A stretch of 13,874 bases of DNA from an uncultured Acetatifactor sp. (GCA_910585615.1 CAJUFO010000095.1:1-13874); one strand, 5' to 3'. Positions 1-7,646 are shown, counted from the stretch's first letter. Numbers and translations: made by a program. The notes: a model not told the origin generated them from the letters alone.

Positions 1-20
1 CCAAAAAGTGTACTTTTTGG
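1..20. repeat. Perfect 9-bp inverted repeat at left edge
   Basis: Arms CCAAAAAGT (1-9) and ACTTTTTGG (12-20) are exact reverse complements around a 2-base centre. The 2-base centre makes an RNA hairpin possible only if the inner pairs open, so it could be an operator or the remains of a terminator of a gene left of the window. What lies upstream is not visible, so its role is undecided. Confidence 0.45.
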
Positions 21-153
21 TGCGAAAGGGAACATGTATCTTTTCGATTCTCCTTCTGAACATCACCGTTCGCCCCGCGGAGCACATGATTTTGCGCACA
101 TTTTTAAAGTAGACTGGCGAGACATCCCACAAACGGAAAAAGGAAAAGAAAGT

Positions 154-1161
154 ATGAATTATAAACAGTTGGATCGGGCTCTGCGGCAGTTGGAGCCGAT
201 GGAGGAATATTACAGGGAGACGGGGGGCAACCTGGAGTATCAGATGAGGAACAGGGCCAAGAGACGAGGGGCGTTTTATCAGATGGACTATGAGCCCAAG
301 TATAAGAACGATCTGTTCTCCTTTCAGGCCCACCCGTACATATACATTTCCCGGCATATCCGCTATGTGCCGGTCTTTAACCACAAGCATGACTGGGTAG
401 AGCTGTGCTACATGTATTCCGGCTCCTGTGAGCAGACCATCAACGATTCGGTGCATCTGACGCTGAAGGAGGGGCAGATGCTGATTATCGACACGGACGC
501 ATACCACTCCATCGGCAATACAGGGGAGAATGACATCCTGATCAACATGCTGCTGAAGAAGGAATTCTTTACAGAAATCTTTTTCAGCCATTTTTCGGAG
601 CAGAGCGTCCTGCTCCGGTTCCTGCTGAACGCCATTTCGGAGAAAGCGAACCATGACAACTACATCTTGTTCCCCTCGGAGGACAGCACGCGGATCGGGC
701 TGTTCATGCGGGAGCTGATGATCGAGTTCCTGGCCCCCCGCAGCCCCAGCTCCGTGGACGTGGTGGACAACCTGATCAATCTGATTTTCCTGGAGCTGGC
801 CCAGGTCTACCAGTCCGAGGCCATGCGCTCCGGGCTCCAGGTGCCGGAAAATAAGGTATTCAGCATCCTTCGCTACATCCAGGCCAACTACAGGAGCTGT
901 ACGCTGACCTCCACGGCGGAATTCTTCGGGATGAATCCGAATTACCTGTCCACGCTGCTCAAGAAGAGCACCAACTATACTTTCAAGGAGCTGGTGCAGG
1001 GGCATCGCTTCGCCTATGTGACCACCATGCTGCAGAATACCCAGGTGCCTGTGGACGAGGTGATATTCCGGGCGGGCTATGAGAACACTACCTATTTTTA
1101 TAAGAAATTCAAGGAAAAATACGGTTGCTCTCCGAAGCAGTACCGGATAGAGAATTCTTGA
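154..1161 (+). CDS. AraC-family transcriptional regulator with cupin-like sensor domain
   Basis: This 335-residue one-component regulator probably senses a sugar and controls the transporter genes that follow. The N-terminal half contains a cupin-like stretch with the HKHDWVEL motif at residues 77-84, typical of AraC_binding domains, followed by a hydrophobic strand region to about residue 140. The C-terminal 100 residues (about 234-333) are an AraC/XylS double helix-turn-helix: the first helix pair includes TLTSTAEFFGMNPNYLSTLLKK and the second ends in the hallmark AGYENTTYFYKKFKEKYGCSPKQYR. I chose the ATG at 154 because AGGA (141-144) lies 9 bases upstream and the family-like sequence starts near there. 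The frame is open from an earlier ATG at 34, but the 40 extra residues do not look like the family. It is in the same orientation as the lplB-like gene, 100 bp upstream of it. The exact inducer cannot be read from sequence. Confidence 0.9.
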   Translation: MNYKQLDRALRQLEPMEEYYRETGGNLEYQMRNRAKRRGAFYQMDYEPKYKNDLFSFQAHPYIYISRHIRYVPVFNHKHDWVELCYMYSGSCEQTINDSVHLTLKEGQMLIIDTDAYHSIGNTGENDILINMLLKKEFFTEIFFSHFSEQSVLLRFLLNAISEKANHDNYILFPSEDSTRIGLFMRELMIEFLAPRSPSSVDVVDNLINLIFLELAQVYQSEAMRSGLQVPENKVFSILRYIQANYRSCTLTSTAEFFGMNPNYLSTLLKKSTNYTFKELVQGHRFAYVTTMLQNTQVPVDEVIFRAGYENTTYFYKKFKEKYGCSPKQYRIENS

Positions 1162-1169
1162 ACAAAATA

Positions 1170-1196
1170 TGAAGTTTTGATGGAAAAACTGTGAAG
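1170..1196 (+). promoter_or_regulatory. Possible AraC half-sites (TGAAG direct repeat)
   Basis: TGAAG occurs at 1170-1174 and 1192-1196, a 22-bp period or about two helical turns. This is the usual geometry of AraC-family tandem half-sites. A 6-6-6 dyad (AGTTTT, six bases, AAAACT) spans 1173-1190 between them. The elements end just before the candidate -35 box at 1205, as expected for an activator touching RNA polymerase. Five-base repeats are easy to find by chance, so this is a hypothesis only. Confidence 0.3.
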
Positions 1197-1204
1197 AAAG
1201 GAGG

Positions 1205-1233
1205 TTAAAAACAGGAGTATATTCAGGTATGAT
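1205..1233 (+). promoter_or_regulatory. Candidate sigma-A promoter of the transporter operon
   Basis: TTAAAA (1205-1210) and TATGAT (1228-1233) are separated by exactly 17 bases and match the -35 and -10 consensus at 4/6 and 5/6. Transcription would begin near 1240, just before the ribosome binding site at 1244-1254. The ATG at 1229 falls inside the -10 box, which argues against it as the permease start. The weak -35 box fits a promoter that needs an activator. Confidence 0.45.
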
Positions 1234-1261
1234 AGGAACATCAGAAAGGAGAGGTGCAAAT

Positions 1262-2188
1262 ATGCAAAAGACCAAGAAAAAGCCCGGGCATATCAAGCGG
1301 CAGCTAAAACGCTACAGCGTGCTGTATGTGATTCTGCTGTTGGCTATCGTCTATTACTTTGTGTTCATGTACGTGCCGCTGATTTGGGGTGTGGAGATTT
1401 CCTTTAAGGATATGAAGATTGGCAGCACCATCCAGGATGCCCCATGGGTGGGCTGGAAGAACTACAAGTACTTCTTCCAGAACAAATCCATGCTGAAGCT
1501 CCTGCGCAATACCCTCATCATCAGCATCAACAGCATGATTTGGGGCTTTTTGCCGCCAATCCTTCTGACGATCGCGATATTTGACCTGCGCAGCAAGAAA
1601 TATCAGAAGTTCTGCCAGACCATGGTGTATATCCCGCACTTTTTCTCCTGGGTCATCATCTACGGCATCGTGTTCGCGTTCTTCTCCGGGAACGGATTCG
1701 TCAATGGCATCATCCGCGCCCTGGGCGGCACGGAAGTGGGCTTTCTGACATCCAAGAAGGCGTTCCTGCCCCTGCTGATCGGGACCCAGATCTGGCAGAG
1801 CGTAGGGTGGAGCACCATCCTTTACTTTGCGGCGCTGACCTCCGTGGACACCGAGCTGTACGATGCGGCGAAGATTGACGGGGCCGGCCCCATCCAGAGG
1901 ATCCGGGCGGTGACCTTCCCGGCCATGAAGCCGGTCATCACTTTCTCCCTGATCATGTCCCTGGGCGGCGTGCTGGGCACCAACTTCGAGCAGATTATGA
2001 TGTTCTACAACTCGGCCCTGTACGATGTGGCGGACGTGATCGACACCTGGGTATACCGCGTGGGCCTGGGGCAGATGCAGTACGGCTATGGTACTGCCAC
2101 CTCCATGATGCGCTCGGTGGTGGGACTGGTCCTGATGGTATCGGCGAACACGATTTCCAAGAAGGTATCGGGACGAGGAATGTTCTAA
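1262..2188 (+). CDS. lplB: Carbohydrate ABC transporter permease, LplB type
   Basis: This 308-residue inner-membrane permease is one half of the channel of a CUT1-type sugar importer. It shows about six hydrophobic segments, from YVILLLAIVYYFVFMYVPLI near the N-terminus to SVVGLVLMVSA near the end. The cytoplasmic EAA loop is visible as ELYDAAKIDGAG at residues 198-209, the site that contacts the ATPase. The ATG at 1262 is chosen because GAAAGGAGAGG (1244-1254) sits at good distance; an in-frame ATG at 1229 has poorer support. The next permease starts 12 bp after the stop, so the two are co-translated. No ATPase gene is in the window, as is usual for this type, which relies on a shared MsmX/UgpC-like ATPase. 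Substrate cannot be inferred from the permease. The gene symbol is by family resemblance. Confidence 0.93.
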   Translation: MQKTKKKPGHIKRQLKRYSVLYVILLLAIVYYFVFMYVPLIWGVEISFKDMKIGSTIQDAPWVGWKNYKYFFQNKSMLKLLRNTLIISINSMIWGFLPPILLTIAIFDLRSKKYQKFCQTMVYIPHFFSWVIIYGIVFAFFSGNGFVNGIIRALGGTEVGFLTSKKAFLPLLIGTQIWQSVGWSTILYFAALTSVDTELYDAAKIDGAGPIQRIRAVTFPAMKPVITFSLIMSLGGVLGTNFEQIMMFYNSALYDVADVIDTWVYRVGLGQMQYGYGTATSMMRSVVGLVLMVSANTISKKVSGRGMF

Positions 2189-2200
2189 AGGAGGGGCCAA

Positions 2201-3121
2201 ATGAAGAAAAATCGAAAAGTATCGGTTCCCCGGGGCAGCCAGATTAAGATGTCCCGGGAGGAGAAGCTGTATCAGGCGTGCATCGCCATCGTGGTGGGAT
2301 TCGTGACGGTGGCCTGCATCCTTCCGCTGCTGTATGTGGTGGGGATGTCCCTCACCTCCGAGGGCGAGATGATCGAGAAGAACTTCTTCGTCATCATCCC
2401 GGAGCATCCCACGCTGGCGGCCTACAAGAACCTGTTTTCCAGCGCCAACTTCTTTGACGGCATGAAGATTACGATATTGCGTACCTTCATAGGGATATTC
2501 TCGGCATTGGTGCTGACGGTGCCCGTGGGCTATATCCTGGCCATCAAGGAGCTGCCGTTCAAGAATCCCATATTGCTGTATTTCATCACCACCATGCTGA
2601 TCGGCGGCGGGACCATTCCCTCTTATCTGCTGTACCGGGATCTCCATCTGCTGAACAGCTTCTGGGTCTACATAGCCCCCAGCCTGGCCAATACCCATGG
2701 GATACTGGTGGTGAAGCTCTTCGTGGAGGGCATCCCCACGGATTTGATGGAGTCGGCGGATCTGGACGGCGCTTCGGAGCTGCAGAAGATGTGGCATCTG
2801 GGGATTCCGCTGCTGCGCCCCACAATCCTGGCCCTGGGCCTGTTCGCCGCGGTGGCCCACTGGAATTCCTGGATGGACGCCATGATCTACGCTCCCATGA
2901 ATACGAAGATATGGCCGATCCAGTACATCATCCGCAACATGATGCTGGCAGCCAGCACCAGCATGGACAATGGGATACCGATTTCCTCGTTCATGAAGAT
3001 GACGCCGGAGGGCTTCAAGATGGCCGGCGTGCTGGTGGCGGTGCTCCCCATCCTGTGCGTGTATCCGTTCCTGCAGAAGTATTTCGTCAAGGGAATGTTT
3101 ACCGGTTCCGTCAAGGGATGA
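2201..3121 (+). CDS. Carbohydrate ABC transporter permease, YtcP/LplC type
   Basis: This 306-residue protein is the second channel subunit of the importer. It has a short basic cytoplasmic N-terminus, then hydrophobic segments beginning with YQACIAIVVGFVTVACILPL, and an EAA loop DLMESADLDGA at residues 181-191 followed by IPLLRP. The C-terminus, KYFVKGMFTGSVKG, is the characteristic ending of this subfamily. The ribosome binding site AAGGAGGGG directly overlaps the stop codon of the upstream permease (2186-2188), indicating tight coupling. The solute-binding protein gene follows after 60 bp with no terminator, so the three form one operon. Confidence 0.93.
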   Translation: MKKNRKVSVPRGSQIKMSREEKLYQACIAIVVGFVTVACILPLLYVVGMSLTSEGEMIEKNFFVIIPEHPTLAAYKNLFSSANFFDGMKITILRTFIGIFSALVLTVPVGYILAIKELPFKNPILLYFITTMLIGGGTIPSYLLYRDLHLLNSFWVYIAPSLANTHGILVVKLFVEGIPTDLMESADLDGASELQKMWHLGIPLLRPTILALGLFAAVAHWNSWMDAMIYAPMNTKIWPIQYIIRNMMLAASTSMDNGIPISSFMKMTPEGFKMAGVLVAVLPILCVYPFLQKYFVKGMFTGSVKG

Positions 3122-3181
3122 TGCCGGTTTACAGATATCTAGGATTCACAAGTTTAGTTCCATTTTAAGGAAAGGAGAGTT

Positions 3182-5050
3182 ATGAAAATGAAGAACAAAA
3201 CAGTAAAGCTTATGGCTGTGTTCATGGCTGTGGCAATGGCGATGACAGCCTGTGGCGACAGTGGCGGTGACAGCAAAGAGTCTTCCGGAGACAATCAGGA
3301 GAAGTCTTCTGCGGAGGAATCCAGCAAGGAAGAGGAGAGCAGTGCCGAGGAGACAGGCTCCGAGGATGCGGATTCCGAAGACGCGGGCGCTGATGGGGGA
3401 GGTTCTGCGGCGGCCAACATCCCCGCTTTCGAGGATATCGAGTTTGCGGACGCGCTGCCCGTGAATCCGCCTATGGCGGACGATGTCAACTATGACTATG
3501 ACGACATGAGCGTCCATTACGACCTGGTGTTCCAGACCTATTCCTACGGCGAAGTGATGCCGGAGAACGACCCGATCAAGAAATGGCTGGAGGATAGGTT
3601 CAATGTGACCCTGACGCTGATCACCAGCGCCCAGCAGGATTACGAGACCACCATGTCCACTATGTTCGCCGGAGGGGACACCCCCGACCTGGTGATGTTC
3701 ACCAAGCCTGACACGGCGTTCGTCATCGGCGGACAGGGGCTGCTGGTAGATGCCAGGGAGATGTACCCCTACATGCCCCAGACCTGCAAGTTCGTCACCA
3801 AGACCATGATAAAGGCCACCACTATGGACAATGGCGAGATTCCCGCGGTGACCAAGTATTCCATCCAGGATTCCGACGGCTGGAACGTTTCCTTCCGCCA
3901 GGACTGGCTGGACAAGTTCGAGATGAGCATCCCTACCACCCAGGAAGAGCTGCTGGCCTATGCCCATGCCTGTACTTATGACGATCCCGACGGCAACGGT
4001 GTGGACGACACTTATTTCATCCTGGGAGCGGGCAGCGGCAAGAGCCTGCAGATGCTCAACGGCTTCGCGCCCTTCTTCGGAAATCCCGCCTATACGGTGG
4101 GCGATGACGGGAAGCTGTCCGTGCCCATGATGAACGGCTCCACCGAGAACTTCCTGAAATTCGCGAACGCCCTCTATGCCGACGGCTGCCTTCCGTCCGA
4201 CTGGTACACCATCCAGTGGGAGGAAGCCAAGTCCTACTGGCTCAACGACAGGCTGGGCGCTGTCCATGCTCCGAACATGATTGGTGAGTACTGCTCCCAT
4301 TTCATCAATGACGAGAACAAGAGCGACCTGGAATATTTTGAGAAGCTGGTGAACACATGGGTATATTCCGACAAGGCTCCCGTGGAGGGCGGCAAGGGCT
4401 CCGCAGGCGGCAGCCTGGGCATGCTGTGGTCCATCCCGAAGAAGAACGTAGAGGGAGACCAGGGCAAGATGCTGCGCATCCTCCACATGCTGGACGAGAT
4501 GTGCTATGGCGGCGAGGCTTACTTCAATACGGTACAGGGCGGCGGCAATGAGGTCTATGCGGCTGACGGCTATGACCAGGATGTGCGTTTCTTCAACGAG
4601 GACGGCTGGCAGGTGATCTCCAAGACATCGGAGCATCCCTCCGACGCAGGACAGTACGGCGCCAGCGGACTGGCCCTTGCTCCCTGGCAGAACTTCGGCT
4701 TCACCACCAAGTGGATGGCCAACTACGTGAGAGAAGAAGAGGATCCGGACGATCCCACAAAGGTAGAGCGCGACAAGCTCAGCGCGGAAGCCAACGACAA
4801 GGCCAACGCGGCAATGGCGGCAATGGACCGCTGGCCGGCAGACGCATTGCTGTACTCTACTGCAGGGCTGGAAGGGACTGAGATGCTCACTGAGTTCGTC
4901 AACGCAGAGCAGTATAAGTTCATCGTGGGCGAGAGAAGCTTCGACGAGTGGGATGACTTCGTGCAGGAGTGGCTGGATCAGGGCGGCGCGACCATCGTCC
5001 GTTCCGTTGCAGAGCAGCTTGGCTGTGAGCTTCCCGACGGCGTGGAGTAA
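3182..5050 (+). CDS. Extracellular solute-binding lipoprotein of the sugar transporter, LplA type
   Basis: This 622-residue membrane-anchored receptor captures the glycan outside the cell and delivers it to the two permeases. The N-terminus is a lipoprotein signal: KNKTVK, a hydrophobic stretch, then a lipobox M-T-A-C with the modified cysteine at residue 24. Residues about 25-75 are an acidic Ser/Glu/Asp-rich tether. The rest is a family 1-type binding domain with typical features such as KWLEDRFNVTLTL, GDTPDLVMF and QDWLDKF. An Asp-rich loop DDPDGNGVDD at residues 267-276 resembles a calcium-binding EF-hand loop, seen in many relatives. The AAAGGAGAG site (3171-3179) is 4 bases from ATG 3182 and 10 from ATG 3188, so either start is possible; both keep the signal. 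It is the last gene of the transporter operon, followed by a terminator-like hairpin. Its length is slightly above the common 500-560 residues because of the tether. Confidence 0.93.
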   Translation: MKMKNKTVKLMAVFMAVAMAMTACGDSGGDSKESSGDNQEKSSAEESSKEEESSAEETGSEDADSEDAGADGGGSAAANIPAFEDIEFADALPVNPPMADDVNYDYDDMSVHYDLVFQTYSYGEVMPENDPIKKWLEDRFNVTLTLITSAQQDYETTMSTMFAGGDTPDLVMFTKPDTAFVIGGQGLLVDAREMYPYMPQTCKFVTKTMIKATTMDNGEIPAVTKYSIQDSDGWNVSFRQDWLDKFEMSIPTTQEELLAYAHACTYDDPDGNGVDDTYFILGAGSGKSLQMLNGFAPFFGNPAYTVGDDGKLSVPMMNGSTENFLKFANALYADGCLPSDWYTIQWEEAKSYWLNDRLGAVHAPNMIGEYCSHFINDENKSDLEYFEKLVNTWVYSDKAPVEGGKGSAGGSLGMLWSIPKKNVEGDQGKMLRILHMLDEMCYGGEAYFNTVQGGGNEVYAADGYDQDVRFFNEDGWQVISKTSEHPSDAGQYGASGLALAPWQNFGFTTKWMANYVREEEDPDDPTKVERDKLSAEANDKANAAMAAMDRWPADALLYSTAGLEGTEMLTEFVNAEQYKFIVGERSFDEWDDFVQEWLDQGGATIVRSVAEQLGCELPDGVE

Positions 5051-5093
5051 GAGTGATTTGTAATCAATATTTTTGAGGAATAACTGATATATG

Positions 5094-5138
5094 AAAAAGG
5101 GCTGCTATAAAGACGAAGGATTTGTGGCGGCCCTTTTT
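5094..5138 (+). terminator. Rho-independent terminator after the transporter operon
   Basis: AAAAAGGGCTGC (5094-5105) pairs with GCGGCCCTTTTT (5127-5138) over 12 bp with one G-U wobble; the right arm ends in T5. The 21-base loop is rather long. It lies 44 bp after the binding-protein stop and separates it from the enzyme gene, which then has its own promoter or receives read-through. Confidence 0.75.
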
Positions 5139-5177
5139 CTATTTCTGACAGGACAGGACTATTGTGGCAGGTTGCTG

Positions 5178-5197
5178 TTATGACGGCATTGCCGTTA
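5178..5197. promoter_or_regulatory. Possible operator dyad upstream of the enzyme gene
   Basis: ATGACGGCA, one T, then TGCCGTTAT forms an inverted repeat with eight Watson-Crick pairs and one wobble. It abuts the -35 region of the candidate promoter. A related sequence, ATTGCGGTAAT at 5210-5220, resembles ATTGCCGTTAT with two differences, so the region may hold repeated binding sites. No known operator is recognised. Confidence 0.3.
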
Positions 5198-5222
5198 TCA
5201 CAATCTGCCATTGCGGTAATAT
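5195..5222 (+). promoter_or_regulatory. Candidate promoter of the enzyme gene
   Basis: TTATCA (5195-5200) and TAATAT (5217-5222) are 16 bases apart and each match consensus at 4/6. The start of transcription would be near 5229, upstream of the AGAAGGAGG site at 5245-5253. The match is modest. Confidence 0.35.
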
Positions 5223-5261
5223 GCGATGAATCGTATGTCAAATAAGAAGGAGGCGGCAGCG

Positions 5262-7340
5262 ATGAAGGTGCTGGAGGCGAAATGGAGCGCGGGGAAGGGC
5301 GGAGGCTCTGTCACATTTGAGCAGGTGGCCCTGGAGGAGCCTGTCCGCGGGGTACGGGTCTGGTATAAGGCCGTGGATAAGGGCGTCTTTGACATGGAGG
5401 TGTGGGTGGACGGGGCAGTGGCGGCGGTGATCGCCATTGCCGGAACGGCTTATTTCAACGAGCTGGAGAGCGTCTGGGCGGAGGTGCCGGAGATTGGGGC
5501 GGGGGTGCATGCTATCGCGTTCTCCTGCGGGGAGAACGGCTATTTCGACCGCTTCGAGCTGACGCAGGAGAGCCCCTGCGCCGGGGCGGAGGAGGCACCG
5601 GAGCGGCATTTCCGGGATACCTGCAATGACCTGCTGGTGGCCACGGACATGCTGGGCAGAAAGCTGCCGGGGCATGAGGAGGTGGGCGGCCCAAAACGTA
5701 AGCTGGTGGGCCTGTTCTACTGGACATGGCGCAATGGCCAGGGCGCAGGCGGCAGGGCGATTCCCCGGAACCTGACCCGGATATTGGAGCAGGCCCCGGA
5801 GGCGGAGTTCGACATGGGGCATCCGATTTGGACGGACGATGACCTGGTGCATTGGAATGAGCCCTTCTACGGCTTCTATCGGAATGACGATCCGTATGTA
5901 ATCAGGAAGCATGCCCAGTATTTTGCCGACGCGGGGGTGGATGTGCTGGTGTTCGACGCCACCAATGGTTCCTGTGTCTGGCGGGACGCCTATATGCCGC
6001 TGCTGGAGGGGCTGGACCAGGCCAGGCGGGACGGCATCCGCACGCCGCAGGTGGCGTTTATGATGAATTTCGCGGCCTGCCCGACCACCCTTGAGATGCT
6101 GCGCAGCTTGTACCAGGATCTGTACCGCCCCGGCAGATACCGGGACCTGTGGTTCCTGTGGGAGGGGAAGCCCCTGGTGATGGCTTACCCGGAATCCATC
6201 CCCCGGGAGGGGAAGTCCCCCTATGACACACAGATTCTGAATGAAATCCGGGCGTTCTTCACCTTCCGCCCGGGACAGCCCGGCTATGCCACTGGCCCTA
6301 AGAGGCCGGATCACTGGGGCTGGCTGGAGACCGCCCCCCAGAACGGCTTCGGGGCAAGGGAGGACGGAAGCTTCGAGATGTGCACGGTGGGCGTGGCCCA
6401 GAACGCCCGGGACGGCCGCATCTGCACGCATTTCAACGACAAGGGCACCTACGGCAGGAGCTACACCCATGAGCACGGCCACGGCAGGCTCACGGAGGAT
6501 TCCTATCTGTACGGGCTGAACGTACAGGAGCAGTGGGAGCGCGCCCTGGAGCTGAATCCGGAGTATGTGTTCGTCACCGGCTGGAACGAGTGGCTGATGG
6601 GGAAGTTCCCGGGCAAGCCCTGGATTTGGGACGAGGACAGCACCCAGATCGCCTTTGTGGATCAGTATGACAGGGAGCATTCCAGGGACATCGAACCGGA
6701 CTGCGACGGCTATCTGGACTCCTATTACCTGCAGCTGTGCGCCAATATCCGCAGGTTCAAGGGGGTGGCCCATGTAGACCGGGACGCGGCGCCCATGGAG
6801 CTTGCCGCCGGGGATATCGAGAAGCTCTCTAAAGCCCTCCCCGCCTATCTGTCCCATGCGGGCACTCAGGCCAGGCGGGATTTCCAGGGCCTGGGGAAGG
6901 CCGGCCCCTATGTGAACCACAGCGGCAGGAACAATATTGTGGAGGCCCGGGTGGCCTACGGCGGCGGGAAGGTGCATTTCCTGGCGCTGTGCCGGGAGGA
7001 GATTCTGCCCGCGCCCACAGGGGCGGTCAACCCCATGACATTGCTTTTGGATACGGACTGCGACAAGGCCACCGGATGGGAAGGGTATGACTTCAAGATT
7101 ACCGGGGGCGTGCTCTACGGCTGGCGGGACGGGGCGTTCCGGGAAATCGCCGCGGTGGAGGCCGTGCAGAGGGGTAATGCCCTGATGCTGACCGTAGACC
7201 GGGAGCTGCTGGGGCTGCCCGGAGAGGGGAAGCCGGGCTTCGAGTTCAAGTGGATCGACAGCATCGCCCTGGACGACGTGATGAACTTCTACCGGGATGG
7301 GGACGCGGCGCCCTTTGGGAGGTTCAATTTCATCTATTAA
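5262..7340 (+). CDS. Cytosolic multidomain glycan enzyme: CBM6-like, GH71/GH99/WbsX-like barrel, CBM9-like
   Basis: This 692-residue protein probably cleaves the imported glycan. Residues about 1-105 resemble a CBM6/CBM35 beta-sandwich: an alternating strand pattern with GVRVWYKAVDKG, WVDG, ELESVWAEV, GVHAIAFSC and a closing YFDRFELT. Residues about 145-480 resemble the GH71/GH99/WbsX barrel: LVGLFYWTWRNG, a GFYRNDDPYVIRKHAQYF segment, AGVDVLVFDATNG with Asp232, and VTGWNEWLMG with Glu443. The WNEW motif matches the glutamate strand of GH99/WbsX relatives. Residues about 575-692 resemble a CBM9 or DOMON-like module (LLLDTDCDKATGWEGYDFKI). ATG 5262 is chosen because AGAAGGAGG (5245-5253) is 8 bases upstream; ATGs at 5226 and 5235 have no site. 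No signal peptide or membrane segment is seen, so it acts in the cytoplasm. The enzyme class is by remembered motif resemblance; activity and substrate are unknown. Confidence 0.75.
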   Translation: MKVLEAKWSAGKGGGSVTFEQVALEEPVRGVRVWYKAVDKGVFDMEVWVDGAVAAVIAIAGTAYFNELESVWAEVPEIGAGVHAIAFSCGENGYFDRFELTQESPCAGAEEAPERHFRDTCNDLLVATDMLGRKLPGHEEVGGPKRKLVGLFYWTWRNGQGAGGRAIPRNLTRILEQAPEAEFDMGHPIWTDDDLVHWNEPFYGFYRNDDPYVIRKHAQYFADAGVDVLVFDATNGSCVWRDAYMPLLEGLDQARRDGIRTPQVAFMMNFAACPTTLEMLRSLYQDLYRPGRYRDLWFLWEGKPLVMAYPESIPREGKSPYDTQILNEIRAFFTFRPGQPGYATGPKRPDHWGWLETAPQNGFGAREDGSFEMCTVGVAQNARDGRICTHFNDKGTYGRSYTHEHGHGRLTEDSYLYGLNVQEQWERALELNPEYVFVTGWNEWLMGKFPGKPWIWDEDSTQIAFVDQYDREHSRDIEPDCDGYLDSYYLQLCANIRRFKGVAHVDRDAAPMELAAGDIEKLSKALPAYLSHAGTQARRDFQGLGKAGPYVNHSGRNNIVEARVAYGGGKVHFLALCREEILPAPTGAVNPMTLLLDTDCDKATGWEGYDFKITGGVLYGWRDGAFREIAAVEAVQRGNALMLTVDRELLGLPGEGKPGFEFKWIDSIALDDVMNFYRDGDAAPFGRFNFIY

Positions 7341-7345
7341 GGCAG

Positions 7346-7385
7346 AAAGCCTGTACCGGGGGTCAGGCTCCGGTATGGGCCTTTT
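7346..7385 (+). terminator. Probable terminator after the enzyme gene
   Basis: AAAGCCTGTACCGG (7346-7359) pairs with CCGGTATGGGCCTTTT (7370-7385) with two wobbles and one bulged base, and the right arm runs into T4. It begins 5 bp after the stop codon. The short T-tract makes it moderate in strength. Confidence 0.6.
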
Positions 7386-7461
7386 GACGCATAGGGGGTT
7401 CCGGCAAATAAGCAGCGATGGAAGTAGCGATGGAATTTTCCGAAAAATTTGTAAATTCTAC

Positions 7462-7491
7462 TTGATTAATGGTGGGCATCTGTGCTATAAT
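7462..7491 (+). promoter_or_regulatory. Promoter of the tRNA-Trp gene
   Basis: TTGATT (7462-7467) and a perfect TATAAT (7486-7491) are separated by 18 bases, with TG just before the -10 box (an extended -10). Transcription would begin near 7498, 21 bases before the mature tRNA. Confidence 0.75.
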
Positions 7492-7518
7492 AAAATCCGT
7501 CGGTGGAAAACGGCATAC

Positions 7519-7589
7519 AGGGGAATAGTACAATGGTAGTGCGGCGGTCTCCAAAACCGTTGATGGGAGTTCGATCCTCTCTTCCCCTG
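7519..7589 (+). tRNA. tRNA-Trp (anticodon CCA)
   Basis: A 71-base cloverleaf can be folded by hand. The acceptor stem is AGGGGAA with TTCCCCT and discriminator G. The D arm is GTAC/GTGC with one wobble. The anticodon stem is GCGGT/ACCGT with loop CTCCAAA, placing anticodon CCA at 7551-7553. The variable loop has 4 bases, and the T arm is GGGAG/CTCTC around TTCGATC. The genomic sequence continues CTGG, so the 3' CCA is added after transcription. It has its own promoter and terminator and is a single-gene unit. Confidence 0.95.
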
Positions 7590-7593
7590 CTGG

Positions 7594-7646
7594 AAAAAGA
7601 AGTGTTGATGCGTGTTGTTTGCAGCACCGCCAGCAGTTCTTTTTTT
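7594..7646 (+). terminator. Probable terminator after tRNA-Trp
   Basis: AAAAAGAA (7594-7601) can pair with TTCTTTTT (7637-7644), and an inner hairpin GTGTTG, TTTG, CAGCAC (7612-7627) lies within. The right end is a run of seven T (7640-7646). The composite shape makes the exact fold uncertain, but the T-run right after a stem is a good sign. Confidence 0.6.

Noticed and set aside
34..153. An N-terminal extension of the AraC regulator from ATG 34
   Set aside because: The 40 residues do not resemble the family, the AAAGGG before ATG 34 is only 3 bases away, and ATG 154 has better spacing.
1304..2860. A 518-codon open frame on the - strand across the permease genes
   Set aside because: It is antisense to two convincing permeases, is rich in His, Gln and Gly, and has no recognisable domain. 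It arises from codon bias of the real genes.
3146..4636. A 496-codon - strand frame opposite the binding lipoprotein
   Set aside because: The + strand product has a clear lipobox and family motifs; the - strand product is a low-complexity shadow.
5238..6977. A 579-codon - strand frame opposite the glycan enzyme
   Set aside because: It has no ribosome binding site or domain pattern, while the + strand frame has recognisable modules and a good start.
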